DNA from: Amia ocellicauda
Lineage: Eukaryota; Chordata; Actinopteri; Amiiformes; Amiidae
Assembly: GCF_036373705.1 (NCBI RefSeq)
Contig: NC_089867.1
Coordinates: 12,475,501 to 12,539,500, forward strand
Direction of reading: 5' to 3'
DNA length: 64,000 nucleotides
A model generated the notes under the pieces. That model did not search any database. It was given only the letters and a program-made list of their open reading frames with translations, and had not been told where the DNA came from. Positions 12,001-37,105 of this stretch are shown in pieces. Numbering within the stretch: the stretch's first letter is position 1; each line of letters begins with the position of its first letter. Made by a program: the position numbers and the translations under genes.

Positions 12001-15000
12001 TAACTTTAGCACATTCAGATTGGTTTGAGGTTCCCCATGGAAGTCCTTGTGGAATCAGCCTTTCCCAATTATGGACTACAATGTAACGCCCTCTTCCACA
12101 ACGTTGAAAGTAAAGTCAAACTGGAGAGATTCTTCCGTTCAGTGTGTGTACTGTGGCATCCCACCAGTAACCAATATTTGAAACTAGGAACAGTGTTATT
12201 TTAGGACTTGTTCTAGGCCACCCTGCAGCTAAACAAGTCCTTAAAAACTGTCATTTTTTACGTGAAAGTTAGCAGTTCTGTGAAAGTAAATATTTCGATT
12301 TTTTTTTTCTGGTCTTGAAAAGCGATTAGTACTCTCAGCACTTAATCTACAGAGCAGGTACATTTTCTGCAACTCCTTGTGGGTAACCTTTTCCACAACA
12401 CCCTTCTTATTCAACACCAAAAGTGTATTTTTTTCCACATTGTCATGCCATAACACCTAGTGTTTTAAATTAATCAAAAGAAAAAAAAAAAGCTTACGTT
12501 TCATGCTGCTGCTTTCGAACTCAATATGAAATGTACAAATCTGATTTTGCATTCATCATTTGGAATCACTTACTCTAACATGGGCGTACACAGCTCAGGC
12601 CTATGGGAACAGCGATAGTGCCAGCAGTCGGTGTGGCGCGATGTAAGGCCAGCTGCATTACTCTTGTTTTAACATGACAAGAGATACATTTAGACTAAAC
12701 ACACTCTGAAACATCAGCTTCACTGAAAAAGCTAATCTGATATCTGAAATGAGGGCGAGGTGGCAAACTTTCATTTTGTTAAAACTCTTTTTACAAGTCA
12801 TTTTAGCTGGAATAAACAAACAAAAGGGTTACTTAATCCCTACAGATAGTAATGTTCAGGATATTCCAAATATAACTTGCCACTTTTGGTTTGTATTTGC
12901 AAATACTGTAATTAGAGATACTTTAAGATGAAGGAGAGGACAATTTGTGTCTGAATATGTTGGCATTTTGACCACAGTAAATTACCTTTCATTAGTCTCC
13001 ATTGTAGGGCTCTAAAAATATGTCTCCTCTCATAATCACAGTGCAAGATAAAAAGATAAGGAATAATGTCTAAATCATTTTTATAAAATAGAAATACATT
13101 AATGTGCATTAAATTATAATTTCCATCAATTCCAAATTCCAAGCATTGATGGAAGTGTTTTGTTTCCCAGAGGTCCTTTGCATCTATCCACCTTCAAGTA
13201 ATGGTTTTGTAATCTGTTTTGCCAATTTAAGTAATTCTCTATTTAGAGTTTTTTCAATACCACATCTTAAAATTAATAATTTACATATTTACCTTACATG
13301 CATATAAAGGAATACAAATTCATCCTAAAATTAATGTTGGTGCTCTGAAAATAACCCATTAATTTAATAGGAAACCATACATAACTAAGACACCAAACAA
13401 AGATACAGCATTTGAGCATTTTTAGATTCCGCCATAAAATGTGTGATCACAAAATATATTAAAACAAAACATTTTAGGCATCTTCATATGCACAAAAACA
13501 GAACTATGTTGTATTTGTTCTAGTTCATTTTTTCAAAACAGACTGCAAAACATAATTTACAATCTCATTAGAAAGACTGATATGTAATGAATACATACTA
13601 ATGATATAATATTGATGAGTGTTTAATTTAACAATAAAAAATACCTCCAAGAGTATTAGGAAACTGAGCATCTGGAAAGGGAGATAATTAGATTAGAGTA
13701 GAGCTTATACTGCCATCTTGTGGATTATCATATTTTTGTTAAGGCAGATTCTTTTTCATATTTATTATTCATTAAATGAGTGAGAGTCTCACAGACATTA
13801 CCACCTCACATAAGGCGTTTTATATGTGAAACCGATATCTTTGAGTATTTGCTTATTAATACGTCAGAGCCAATAATTCAAATTCAACATTATTTTGCTA
13901 TTAAACAACAGGTTAATTGATATTGTAATATCTGTGCAACAGAGTAAGCAAATGATACTGCCCATTTAAAATGTATTAATTGATATGTTTTCATTTTTAA
14001 TTCAGAAGCATAGTGGCCTTGTCTTGGTTACTTGCAATGCAAAAGACACTTTATTGTGAATTAGAGGTTTAAAGCAGTTAAACATAACTACAATGTTTAA
14101 AACTGTTTAGTAAGATGCCTTCAGTTCTAATAGAAAAGAAAGTGAATGGAAAAAAAATACGTATGACTTTACAGCTAATTGGTTATTTCAGACACTATAC
14201 TGTTTAAATGCAAATTGTCAGTAACTGCAAGAGTCAAATAGCGTTTAATACATTTTAATGTTCTCACTGTGTGGGCTTAATCTATCAGAATTTACACTGA
14301 TTACTTCTCCCTCAGATTTATAGTTTCTATTTATTTTAGAAACAGCTGGCCAAAAGCAGGGCTTTAACATGTTTCTAATTTCCAGCACTGTGATGTTTTT
14401 GGAATAAATTTTGCTTGTGTTCTCTCAGATGCCTGTGAATACTTGGTACTATAAAAAGAAACTGACTGTGCCAGCGGCATCCAAGAAAAAAGCTATGATT
14501 TCTACAAACACACGCACACAAGTAATATCAGAACCTAATAATCAAAGATCAAGTAGTTGAGAGCATATCATTTTTCTATATGTACGTATTGTTATAAAAT
14601 ATTAATTTAACAAGTGTAAAACTGTGCATGAACAAGCCCTGACCATGTCAAAAACACCCTTTGCCTTCACTTTATTGAAACAATTATCAGTATGCAAACT
14701 ACCATCTCCTTGGAATAGTGGTTTCCTTAAAAAAATGCAACCATTTCCTCTAGGTCCAGGTATTTCTCTTGCAATTATTACATTCAACCATAATCATATG
14801 TAAGCACGATTATAAACAGGTCAAGGACTGAAAATTAGAAAAAAATTCTGGAAAGAGTTAAGGTGCGACCCGGCAATGGGACACCATTCAACAGCATGAT
14901 ATTTTTAGACCATTAAATTATATAGTCAAGACAGGAATTGAAGCTTGAAAACTGAATCATGAATATGGTTCTCCATATCATAAAAACTGAAAAGCATGTG

Positions 15001-17690
15001 ATTTATAAATGAGAAAAAATAAGCAGTGGTCTGTGGAAGCCCAGTGATCCACAAAGCTTCTTTCAGGTGGTTTCAGATTCAGAACAATATTGTTGTTAGA
15101 CTTATTCACTCATTCTTAGGTGATTTCATTTTTTTACTCCACACATAATACTGTATTTACCAGTTACTCCACCGAAGGGACCATAAGTCATGTTACAGGC
15201 AATCCTCTGAAGATTGTGCTCGTACACTAGCCTTAATTGATACTGGACTCCATGTTCCACATTGCCCGCAGTGGCTAAAAAGAAAACAGATGGTTACAAA
15301 GTTATAATTTACATGTTTACTGTAATAATATATGACATTACAACACTTGTTTAGTGAGACACTCGCAAATTGTATGTCCAGTATTTGATGGCAGCTTTTA
15401 ATTAAACACAAAACCTCTGGCAAGTAAAGTGTCACCACGACGTAATGGGTTTGGTATGAGGATGTACATTTTAATTTAACCAAAAAGAAAACAAATTCTA
15501 TCTCAGTTTAAACAAAACATTTGGAGGGACCAAAATGAAGTATACAGGCTTACCTGCAACAGAATAAAGTGAAATTTTTTTAGGGTGTAACACCGCCAAG
15601 TGAAGCAGATCTGAACATCTAGACAAAATAAAAACACACCTTTAACGTCTGCAAGCTGACAGTCACACCACAAAAACACAGAGGTCCTCAGCATTACTGC
15701 ACCAGCATACCCAACACATTTTTATAAGATGGAAATCAAACTTAGTACTCCAGTCCATACGTATGAATAGTAAGTTAATTTGAGATTACTTTACGTACTG
15801 TACTCCATTTACATTATTAAGAGGTTTTAATCTTAAGAATCATTTCAATCTCTGCGTACATTCTTAGAAATCAATGCAGTTTAAGAGAAACAAAATACGT
15901 TCTTTAAACTTCCCTTTCATTTTGCAATAACACCACAGTAAATGCACAAATACTAAAATATACAATTTCTACAATGAGAGAACTTCACAATTCCTGTCAC
16001 ACCCAGTAAACACAAGTAATTATGTCATGAAATTTCCTGAAAGTAATTTAGCAGATAACGACTGAAATGTCCACACGTTCTACAGTATGGAAGTTTCCTC
16101 GTGTACGTTTCATGTCTTTCATTATAAGGACATTGCTTTTTACTGTGTCTGAAATCGAACACTACAGAACCAGTGAAAGTGCTTGTTTTAAGAGTGCTGT
16201 CCGCATTGTAAAATAAAATCTCAAATTGTTTAAAATAGATAATCAAAGTGCAATGACCATGCAATATTTAAGATGCAGACCTTTATACTGAACACGCTAA
16301 CAATGAGGGGGGTATTAAATTACAATGTGAGTAGCCCACTAAGCGTCTAAGCTGGACAGATCATAATATCGCAGTGTACTGTAAGACGCCATCTTTTCTT
16401 CTATGTGTCTGGTTAAGGAAGCAGGTTGACACTCACGAGACAAACTTGCCCACTTCCACCTGTATGATGGGGTCTTTGAGCTGCACCTCCAGGAGCTGCT
16501 CCTCCGGCTGCAGGGTCCCTCCAGGCTTCGAGGGGTGGGGGGTGTAGATGCGTAGCAGCCCCATGTAACTCCCCACCACGATCTTATCTGAACAGAACAA
16601 CCACATCATCACAGAATCCAAAAAATAACCAGATTTGTTTTATTTATTATTATACTTCCGTTTTCTTTCTAAGGTCTGTTTTTTTAGGAAAAAGTCAAAT
16701 AGGTAATACCACCCCTTATTACAGACACATTATTTGGTAAAAAGCACTTTTCTTTAATGTATTATAAATATAATGAAAGGCATTTTCTCCACTGTGGAAG
16801 CACTTCTGAGCTGCAGTTAAAAAGCCAATTAAGCTAAAAACGTCTAGTAAAAGTGATTTTATTAACATGCTGGAAAAAAAGAATGAAAGTAGTGCCAGGG
16901 TGCTTGCAGAGTGACCTGATTGTACACCTGACAGGCCTCAGTATAATCCACATGGTTTTATTAGACCTATTCAGATGTAATTTGCTGTGTACAGTGTTAG
17001 ATCTGGAGCACTGGATACCTTGATCCTGTTCCAACAGTTCTTATTGTTTACTGGGGATTCAAAGTGGTTTGAAAAAAATAACAACCACCCTGATGTAAGA
17101 CTACACTCGGCAGGAGTGTTACCCAGTAAATCAGAGGCAGCTTGGAAGCAGCAGAGAGGAAGACTCAAGAGACAGGGTGTGCAGTTTCCATGGTAAAAAG
17201 TCCTAAAAGAACATGAGGGAGCCAAGACAATGCAAGAACCAGCGCTTTCAATTCCCCTCACAATTAATTATGATAGTAGGATAATTATGCCCAGCCTCTG
17301 CAGAGGGAGGGTGTTTTCAGCCCAGGACTTGCATTCTTCCATATGTAAATCTTCCCTGCTTTGTGACAATGTATTACTACTTCTGTTTTTAAAGGTCTTA
17401 TAGCCTTCAGAAGTTTTAAGAGTCTTTGTGTACTTTATCACGACCCGAAACTCAGTTTTGGATGATTTATTAACCTACATAAAGACTTGGTTTTGTACAT
17501 TCTCCAATAATGTAGTTGAAACAGGTAACTAAACATTGTATGCCTTCTAAGAGCATTCCGTCATACATGTTGGCTTACCGTATCCACTACTGCCATTATC
17601 AACATCACCGACACACAAGCATCCTCGGTCGAATTCCTCCCCTTCTCCCAGTGTCACAGACCACCAGTCCCGAGCCTTAAACAGAGACAT
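5889..17690 (-). CDS. bbs9: BBS9 (PTHB1), BBSome subunit; 5' part, eight coding exons
   Basis: BBS9 is a subunit of the BBSome, the coat-like complex that moves membrane proteins into and out of cilia. Coding exons in transcript order: 17690-17579, 16587-16437, 15618-15554, 15274-15161, 10516-10342, 8423-8339, 7932-7749, 6018-5889. All have GT-AG borders and matching phases and give about 338 residues, against roughly 890 in the family. The product starts MSLFKARDWWSV and contains DKIVVGSYMG, SICIQSMDGMLMFFEQESY, FGRFLPGFLLPGPLAY and GNHNNMLLVYQDVTLKW, which match the N-terminal beta-propeller of BBS9. The start is the ATG at 17690, ten bases inside an exon with a good acceptor at 17700-17701, so at least one noncoding 5' exon lies upstream, probably in the CpG-rich zone at 19.8-20.5 kb. 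The last exon here ends in phase 2; the remaining exons lie left of the window. Identification rests on recalled family sequence and is very strong. Confidence 0.96.
6019..7748 (-). other. BBS9 intron between coding exons 7 and 8
   Basis: 1.73 kb intron sequence. The small frames (for example 6362-6595 plus) have no family resemblance. No repeat was identified. Confidence 0.7.
7749..7932 (-). CDS. bbs9: BBS9 coding exon 7
   Basis: 184 bp, phase 0 to phase 1; acceptor gcaatag, donor GTGTGT. Encodes ADWTLIIGEQALEICIPTSN through LLGERNIYCLKDNGQVRFVK and ends in NPSCFLPYAS. Confidence 0.95.
7933..8338 (-). other. BBS9 intron between coding exons 6 and 7
   Basis: 406 bp intron with intact donor and acceptor; no other feature. 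Confidence 0.75.
8339..8423 (-). CDS. bbs9: BBS9 coding exon 6
   Basis: 85 bp, completes Lys and ends in phase 0; donor GTGAGT. Encodes YQTLAVATDADTRQESEQQK and IGSGKRLL. Confidence 0.95.
8424..10341 (-). other. BBS9 intron between coding exons 5 and 6
   Basis: 1.9 kb AT-rich intron with a short (TA)n run at 9249-9263. No exon or transposon was recognised. Confidence 0.7.
9249..9263. repeat. (TA)n microsatellite
   Basis: Short pure TA run in a BBS9 intron. Confidence 0.7.
10342..10516 (-). CDS. bbs9: BBS9 coding exon 5
   Basis: 175 bp with phase 1 entry and phase 2 exit; acceptor cccgcag, donor GTGAGT. Encodes GHHSICIQSMDGMLMFFEQE and FGRFLPGFLLPGPLAYCART, the most diagnostic BBS9 segment in the window. 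Confidence 0.96.
10517..15160 (-). other. BBS9 intron between coding exons 4 and 5
   Basis: 4.6 kb, mostly AT-rich. At 13710-13723 the minus strand reads CCACAAGATGGCAG, close to the CTCF core. A more GC-rich patch at 10790-10910 has no coding match. No transposon ends were found. Confidence 0.65.
13710..13723 (-). promoter_or_regulatory. CTCF-like motif
   Basis: The minus strand reads CCACAAGATGGCAG, near the vertebrate CTCF core CCASYAGRKGGC. A motif of this size can occur by chance, and occupancy cannot be judged from sequence. Confidence 0.3.
15161..15274 (-). CDS. bbs9: BBS9 coding exon 4
   Basis: 114 bp, donor GTAAAT. Encodes TAGNVEHGVQYQLRLVYEHN followed by LQRIACNMTYGPFGGV, a strongly conserved BBS9 stretch. 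Confidence 0.93.
15554..15618 (-). CDS. bbs9: BBS9 coding exon 3
   Basis: 65 bp. The acceptor is the AG at 15620-15619 (tctag); a second AG eight bases further in would break the frame. Encodes CSDLLHLAVLHPKKISLYSV, the same length as the family segment. Donor GTAAGC. Confidence 0.88.
16437..16587 (-). CDS. bbs9: BBS9 coding exon 2
   Basis: 151 bp, enters with two bases completing Asp and leaves in phase 2; donor GTGAGT. Encodes KIVVGSYMGLLRIYTPHP through VEVGKFVS, part of the beta-propeller. Confidence 0.95.
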
Positions 17691-17699
17691 TGTTTCCTA
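17579..17699 (-). CDS. bbs9: BBS9 first coding exon
   Basis: Nine bases of 5' UTR, then ATG at 17690-17688 and 112 coding bases ending in phase 1. The peptide begins MSLFKARDWWSVTLGEGEEF. The acceptor AG is at 17701-17700 and the donor reads GTAAGCC just below 17579. Confidence 0.93.
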
Positions 17700-19780
17700 C
17701 TGAATAGAGAAATTAAAGGGGGAAAAGAAAAACATTTAAAATCCAGTACAATCACATTTTAATTTTTTTTTGAGTAATGGCATGTGGGAAAAATAATGTC
17801 TGGGAAAATATATTCTATATAAACTGTTTTTTTTTGTATCTGATAATGCTGAATACTCTTAAAAGAAGTGAGGGAAATTGCAGAGTATTGACTGCTCAAT
17901 TTACAGAGCCCACAGGCAGGAACTGGACTGTGACTTAATTCCCACAGTGAATCGAATATTTTTTATTCAATACCTGCTTAATGACAGTTTTATAGTGAAT
18001 GTATGTTTAAATAGCTATATTTTAATGTCATACAGATCAGCTGTGAATTTAAATTCTAAAAATAATACCAAATGCTCATATGTCAATGTACACTAAAGTC
18101 AGTGTATCCTATGATAAATGTCATATTACAAATAGTTATCAATAAAAAAGAAAGTAAATCTGGGAACTGTTTTTTTTTTGTTAACACAATTGTATTTCAA
18201 CAATTACTTGGTTTGTTGTAATTCTTTCATGGAAGCAGTCACCATAATAAGCTGGGTCCAAAATCACAAAAGCGATTCAAAGACCTCTCCCATTGTACAT
18301 CTTAATGATTTAATGTACAACAGGGCTGGTGTTACAAGTTGATATTCCAAAACACAGCATCATGCATGATTTTCAGCTGAATCACACAGTAAGCCTTTTT
18401 CCTATCCCCCCTTATAAATCAACTCAAGATGCTCAGTCCTGTCTGATGAAATTCCCCTATCGGGCATATATATCCATGTCACGGAGAAATGGTTCTGAGT
18501 AAAGCTAGAAGCCAAGGCGCATATGTGCTTAAATGATACTTTGGACATCTGATATAAACCAGAAATACTGCGGTTATTTTGTATCTATCTATACAGCATT
18601 TAATGAAAACCAATGTAATTGAAAAGGTTCCTCCTTGACCACAAACACAGAACATACTTCCTTTGGTGAAGAAGATGTTGAGAAGAAGAGAAAAGAGTAG
18701 GAAAACAGTTTTTTACCAGTTAGCAGTGCAAGGCAAATTCAGACAGGTGAAGTGTTATTCAGATTATGCAATTCACTCTAGGTACTATTCATTTAATTCA
18801 TTCATTTTAAGTGTGAAAAAGGTGAGGCCGGCATGAAGATGCTGTTAACCTAAAATAGCTTTTTAAGCTGCAAATGTAATTCTCTATATTGCCAGTATCA
18901 TCTTCAATAATCTCGGCAATGATAGTGTACCACATGACTGGGGATTGTGTTCAGTTGAAGCAAATCCTCTTTCCTAGTACCTGCTGCTGTATATGTGGAA
19001 TAGGCAGCTAATCCACTATACTGACACAGAATCCTGGTCCATAGAAAGACCACTTTTTCAATTATTTTTGTCTTACTTAAGTCTCAACAGTGACAATTTA
19101 AGTGATTGATATGATTTATAAAAGGAGGTTGAGGTGCTGGTCACCGGGTGCAAGTGATGCTAGCTTTATCCCATTTTCTAAATGCTAAATTAAAGTCACC
19201 TTCTGCTGTCAGGATAATCTCTCAGGCAACCTGTCTAGACTTGCAAATGGATGCCCTTGTCAGACGGTTCACAAGCACAAAAGTGCTTTAATGTTGTACT
19301 TTTGCACAAAACACTTCACTGAAACACATCAAGGGTTGTACAATCTGCTGCACCTGTCTGCTTAGAGATGCCACCAAGGCACAATAATACTGACTGTGTT
19401 GACTGTGAGCGACTAAGCATTATTAAACCATGACACTTAACCTAATTGCTTTGGAATTTTGTACTTTAATGCATTCTGTTAAGCAATGTTATCTGGACGG
19501 TCTCTATACAGAATAAATATAAAATTATAAATCCGTTCCCAACAAGATTGTTCTATTTATTATTATTAGGTGTTAGAGTAATACTGTCCGCTACTATTTT
19601 GATACAAGATAACGCGTTTCAACATTGTATCCACAATCACAACTAGTTCACCCAACAGACATATGCATTGCATCCTAAGAATAATACTGGAAAGTAAAGC
19701 CGTAACATCTTCACACACACAATAGATCAACGTTGCTCCAGCAATACGCTCACCATTAACTGACCTTGTGTAACTAGGTG
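17700..19780 (-). other. Probable BBS9 5' intron
   Basis: AT-rich sequence between the first coding exon acceptor and the CpG-rich zone. No coding exon is recognised. It is read as the intron joining a noncoding first exon to the ATG exon, because the ATG exon has an acceptor ten bases upstream. Confidence 0.55.
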
Positions 19781-20535
19781 CATCAGCAAACCGCTGTTTG
19801 CGCCGATCATACATACCTCTCCAGACTGCCGCTGTTTGTTCGTGGTGAGTTAGGATGGTCAGTGTACAGATGCTTAGGTATAAAGCACTAACACATACAC
19901 AAAGCCAGCCGTCCCACACCGGGACGGAGGTCCGGTCAGGCACTGAGTCCTATATCCGAGCAGCACATGGACACATGCCTGTGCAAAGCGGGTCCGAGTC
20001 CAGTTCTTCTCAGTGCGCTGCAGGAAGGCTAGTTTTCAAAACGCACTGCTTTTCTGGTGCTTGTCAGCGAAGCATGTTGTTGTTGTCGCCCGACTACGTG
20101 AAAAGCTGTCAAAGTGTCACGCCGGGCATGAATGTAGAGAGAGCAACGGCCATGGCGAGCGCTCACAACAGGTAAGCACTTCACCTGTGTTTCAATGAAC
20201 TACTTAAAGGCCAAGGAATGAATGAGCGGCTCACTGGTTAGCACAAGGGTTGGACAAATCCCAGTCGTGTTTCTTTTCTCCTCGCCCTAAAACTAAAGGT
20301 TGCGTGTGTTGTGTAATATTTTACCTCTGCGAAACCGTGCCTGTAGGGGTAGAAGTATCTCCAGTTGCTGCCGTTCAGTGCAATTCACATTTCGCTCCCG
20401 TCTCCCCAACTTGATACCATCTTGCTGTTGTCATAGCACTGACACCAACGAACTGGGCTTTGCTACGGCGCAGGCGCGGAAGTTACAAACTAATGTGCCG
20501 CGCAGATTTCTGGGAAATGGAGTGCAGCTGTCGAA
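19780..20535. promoter_or_regulatory. CpG-rich probable promoter zone of BBS9, possibly bidirectional
   Basis: CpG dinucleotides, rare in the surroundings, are frequent from about 19790 to 20520. Candidate factor sites: GCGCAGGCGC at 20468-20477 (NRF1-like), CGGAAGT at 20477-20483 (ETS/GABP-like) and TTTCTGGGAAATGGAGT at 20507-20523 (close to the ZNF143 SBS motif). These motifs are typical of TATA-less housekeeping promoters. On the minus strand, donor-like GTATGT just below about 19817 and GTGAGC at about 19746-19751 could end a noncoding BBS9 exon. On the plus strand there is an ATG exon ending at 20171. Transcription start sites are not determinable here. Confidence 0.45.
20152..20171 (+). 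other. Candidate orphan first exon (Kozak ATG plus donor)
   Basis: The plus strand reads ACGGCCATGGCG, a strong start context, followed after 20 coding bases by CAACAG|GTAAGC, a near-perfect donor at 20172. It would encode MASAHN plus two bases (phase 2). Its position and strand would suit RP9, which lies between BBS9 and NT5C3A in human, but no RP9-like downstream exon was found. It could also be a noncoding first exon spliced to NT5C3A exon 2, or chance. Confidence 0.25.
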
Positions 20536-21420
20536 TCGATTCCAAATCTCCCGATATTACAAGTTTTTGGCCTATTACATAATGGAAATATTTTAAATAA
20601 CAATAATGCATATTGTGGAGATGGCTGTTATAGGTATGGGTTGTCGTTTATTATTTTCAGATTTGTTTTAGGTAAATGTGTTTTAACATGTTGAACTGAT
20701 TTAGTTGATAGATCGTAATTTAAATGATTCCCAAAATATGAGTTACATAAAAAATGCAAATCGGAGTATTTCCAGAAATTCGAGAACACTTTTATAATCT
20801 AAATTAATGTCACTAGATGTCAGTGTTGCACCAAATAATGATACACAATTCTGGACAGCCCAAATATGTAGGCTATGCGGTTTAAAACTTTATTTATTTT
20901 TCTAATTTACAGATGAGCACCTTTAGGAAAAACTAAAACAAATTATAAATGCATGTATGGAAAGACACAATCATTTTTACCCACGTCTTATAAGTCTTGT
21001 CTGTCATACCCCTTCCTTCCCTGTATGTGTAACACTACCGGAAGACACCGCGTAGAAAACGTCCCTGTGGGGGTTTATGTCATACAACCGCATTCAAATC
21101 CAATATGGATTCCTTGCTTCCGATGCGTGTGCAGGAAATTTGCAAATAAATACACTGAGAAAATAATAAATCAATACATGCATCCATAAATACATACATA
21201 AATAGGTGCATGTCCAGGTATCTATTTATTTCAACATGTATGTATAATATCAGCATTTATTTATTTCAACATTTATTTAGTGCCTATCTATTTATGAATC
21301 TGGGTATTAATGTTTAATTTTGGCATGCATAGTCCTCAATAGATGCCAGCCTGTCCATCTTTGCCTGGTGTGGCTGATAAATGCGGTTATGATGCCTACA
21401 CCCAGCCTGCTGTTGTCAGT
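20536..21420. other. Spacer between BBS9 promoter zone and NT5C3A
   Basis: About 0.9 kb of AT-rich sequence. From 21140 to 21300 it is low-complexity with ATAC/AAAT and TTTA/TTTC units. No RP9 exon and no other gene was recognised. Confidence 0.55.
21140..21300. repeat. Degenerate AAAT/ATAC tetranucleotide repeat
   Basis: Repeated AATACAT, AAATAAA and TTTATTTCAACAT units give a low-complexity block just upstream of NT5C3A. Confidence 0.5.
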
Positions 21421-21511
21421 GACAGTTGCATGATGGGGGAAGGAGAGCCGCGGTGCTGTTGACAGACGGAGCTGGTTGCCGGTGCTGCTGCTGTATTGAA
21501 TAGGGAGAAGC
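21421..21511 (+). promoter_or_regulatory. nt5c3a: NT5C3A 5' UTR / proximal promoter
   Basis: A GC-rich stretch directly upstream of the ATG, containing GAGAGCCGCGG and GCTGCTGCTG. An in-frame TGA at 21497-21499 excludes a longer N-terminus. No TATA box was seen. The exact transcription start is unknown. Confidence 0.4.
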
Positions 21512-35356
<13,845 letters not shown>

Positions 35357-36682
35357 CCATTGCTCTCAGCAGGACGACTGGACTAAACTGCTTTTAAACA
35401 TGCACTGCTTTTTGATTTTGTTTTTTGAAAACTGTTTTTCCTTTTGGAAGAATTGTTTGTATCATGTATGACCTTCTTCTCCACCGTGCTAAAAACTAAA
35501 AGTGTAAAAAAAGTTTAAAACAAATCTACCCATCACCCTTTAAAAAAAAATTAAAAATAAAAATTAAATCATTAAAGGGACAACACAAGAGAAACCATGC
35601 AAGTGTTTGAAAACATCTAAAGTATTGTGACACCAAACAATAACACCCCAAATGCCAAAAATAGACCATTTATGCTTGATTTTCCAGAAGTCAAGCTCCA
35701 ATATATTAAAAACAATTTCAAAATGTTGGCTAACAATAGCCTATTATGGTAACATCACCAAGCTGCACTTGAAGTCGTCTTGAAGGGGTTTAAAAAATAC
35801 ATAATGTAGGTATAGAATGGTTTGGTTAAAACATCCTCTCTCACGCAGACGAGAAGGCAGTGATTTGGGATGTATATTATACTGAAAGCTAAAAGTACAA
35901 ACAAATTAATCTAGCCACTTGAAATACAAATAATTACACAACCAAAGGACGCTATGTTCTTATTCAGTGCCACCTTGAGATTTGTTCATTGCAATCAACA
36001 CAGTAGCTTTTTAAGACTCTTGTTTTGTTCCTTTTAAAATGTAGGCAATATGCCTTCTTGGAGTTTGAGATTTACACTACCTCTTTTTTTTTAGTATTCT
36101 GGTTTGTCTTGTGATTGTTTCTTTTTCTATGTAACAAGTTTGTGTTGTTTACTCTGTGGGTAAATGTGAACAGCTCCATGTCTTCAGAGCAGTAGGCATT
36201 GGAACCTCTACATCAGCCACTTGCATGTTGCCTTTTGTAAAGATTGTTGAAATCAAAAATGCTTTATTCAAGACCAGCAATAAATAATTTGTAGAACATT
36301 TGTGCAGGTAGTGGAATATAAATGGAAATGTAGCATTTTTTTTTTTAATTATTATTAAGCACAATTAAATTACATTTAAAAAAAGAAACCAGCAATTGTA
36401 AAATAAAAAAAAAAGTTGGAAATGTGCATTACAAAAGCAAACAATGGGGGGGAAACATGTGTCACATTGGCATTACTCATTTGCTTTTATATACATCACT
36501 CACTCACTGTCTACTTGGGAGATCGTATTGTATTAATCCCATTTCTATAAATGTAAACAAAACCCTGTTCTAGAATGAAGTTTGTTAATGACTGGAGACA
36601 GAACTAATGGAAAACTCTCGCTCTGCTGGTCTCTTCATCTCCATCCATCTCTGAGGTACAGTAGGCAGCATGCCATGGATTT

Positions 36683-36703
36683 AAAAAAAAAAAAAAAAAA
36701 AAA
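36683..36703. repeat. Poly-A tract
   Basis: 21 consecutive A within the convergent 3' region. It could be the relic of a retroposed tail or simple slippage; no adjacent SINE body was recognised. Confidence 0.8.
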
Positions 36704-37049
36704 CAATACTTTCATGGATTTTAACATCTTGCCAAATCATAACATAGTAAAAAATGAAACATTTAGTTAATACAGACACAGGAAAACTTTTGAATTCGAT
36801 TAACATGGAAGTTTCTCCTTACAAGGCAACTCTCGGGAACAGTTTTTGCATAGATATGTATATTGAGGTGTGCTAAAATCAGGCCTCTGGTATTACAGAT
36901 GGTATTGTATGCGTCACTTTGAAGAATGCACATTGCAATTACCAGTTGTAGACTATCAGTTGTTTCTTCTCTTAGATTATCATCTTAATCACAAAAAGTC
37001 AGAGCCACACTAATGACCAGCCCAGAAGAGGTCTACAAATCCAACCTCA

Positions 37050-37105
37050 TTATTATTTTTTATTATTTATTTCTTAGCAGACGCCCTTGTCCAGGGCAAG
37101 GTTTC
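37050..37105. repeat. Fragment of a dispersed fish repeat (SINE-like tail)
   Basis: The motif ending CTTAGCAGACGCCCTTGTCC followed by AGGGCAAGG, after TTTATTT, resembles a repeat core I recall from many ray-finned fish genomes. Only about 50 bp is present and the family cannot be assigned. Confidence 0.35.

Larger units (their letters stand above)
15275..17578 (-). other. BBS9 introns between coding exons 1 and 4
   Basis: Intron segments 15275-15553, 15619-16436 and 16588-17578 around the short exons. They are AT-rich with no further recognisable feature; the open frames at 16834-17261 have no family resemblance. Confidence 0.65.

Noticed and set aside
19566-19943. 125-codon minus-strand frame in the BBS9 promoter zone
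   Set aside because: No family resemblance; more likely part of a noncoding 5' exon or intron.
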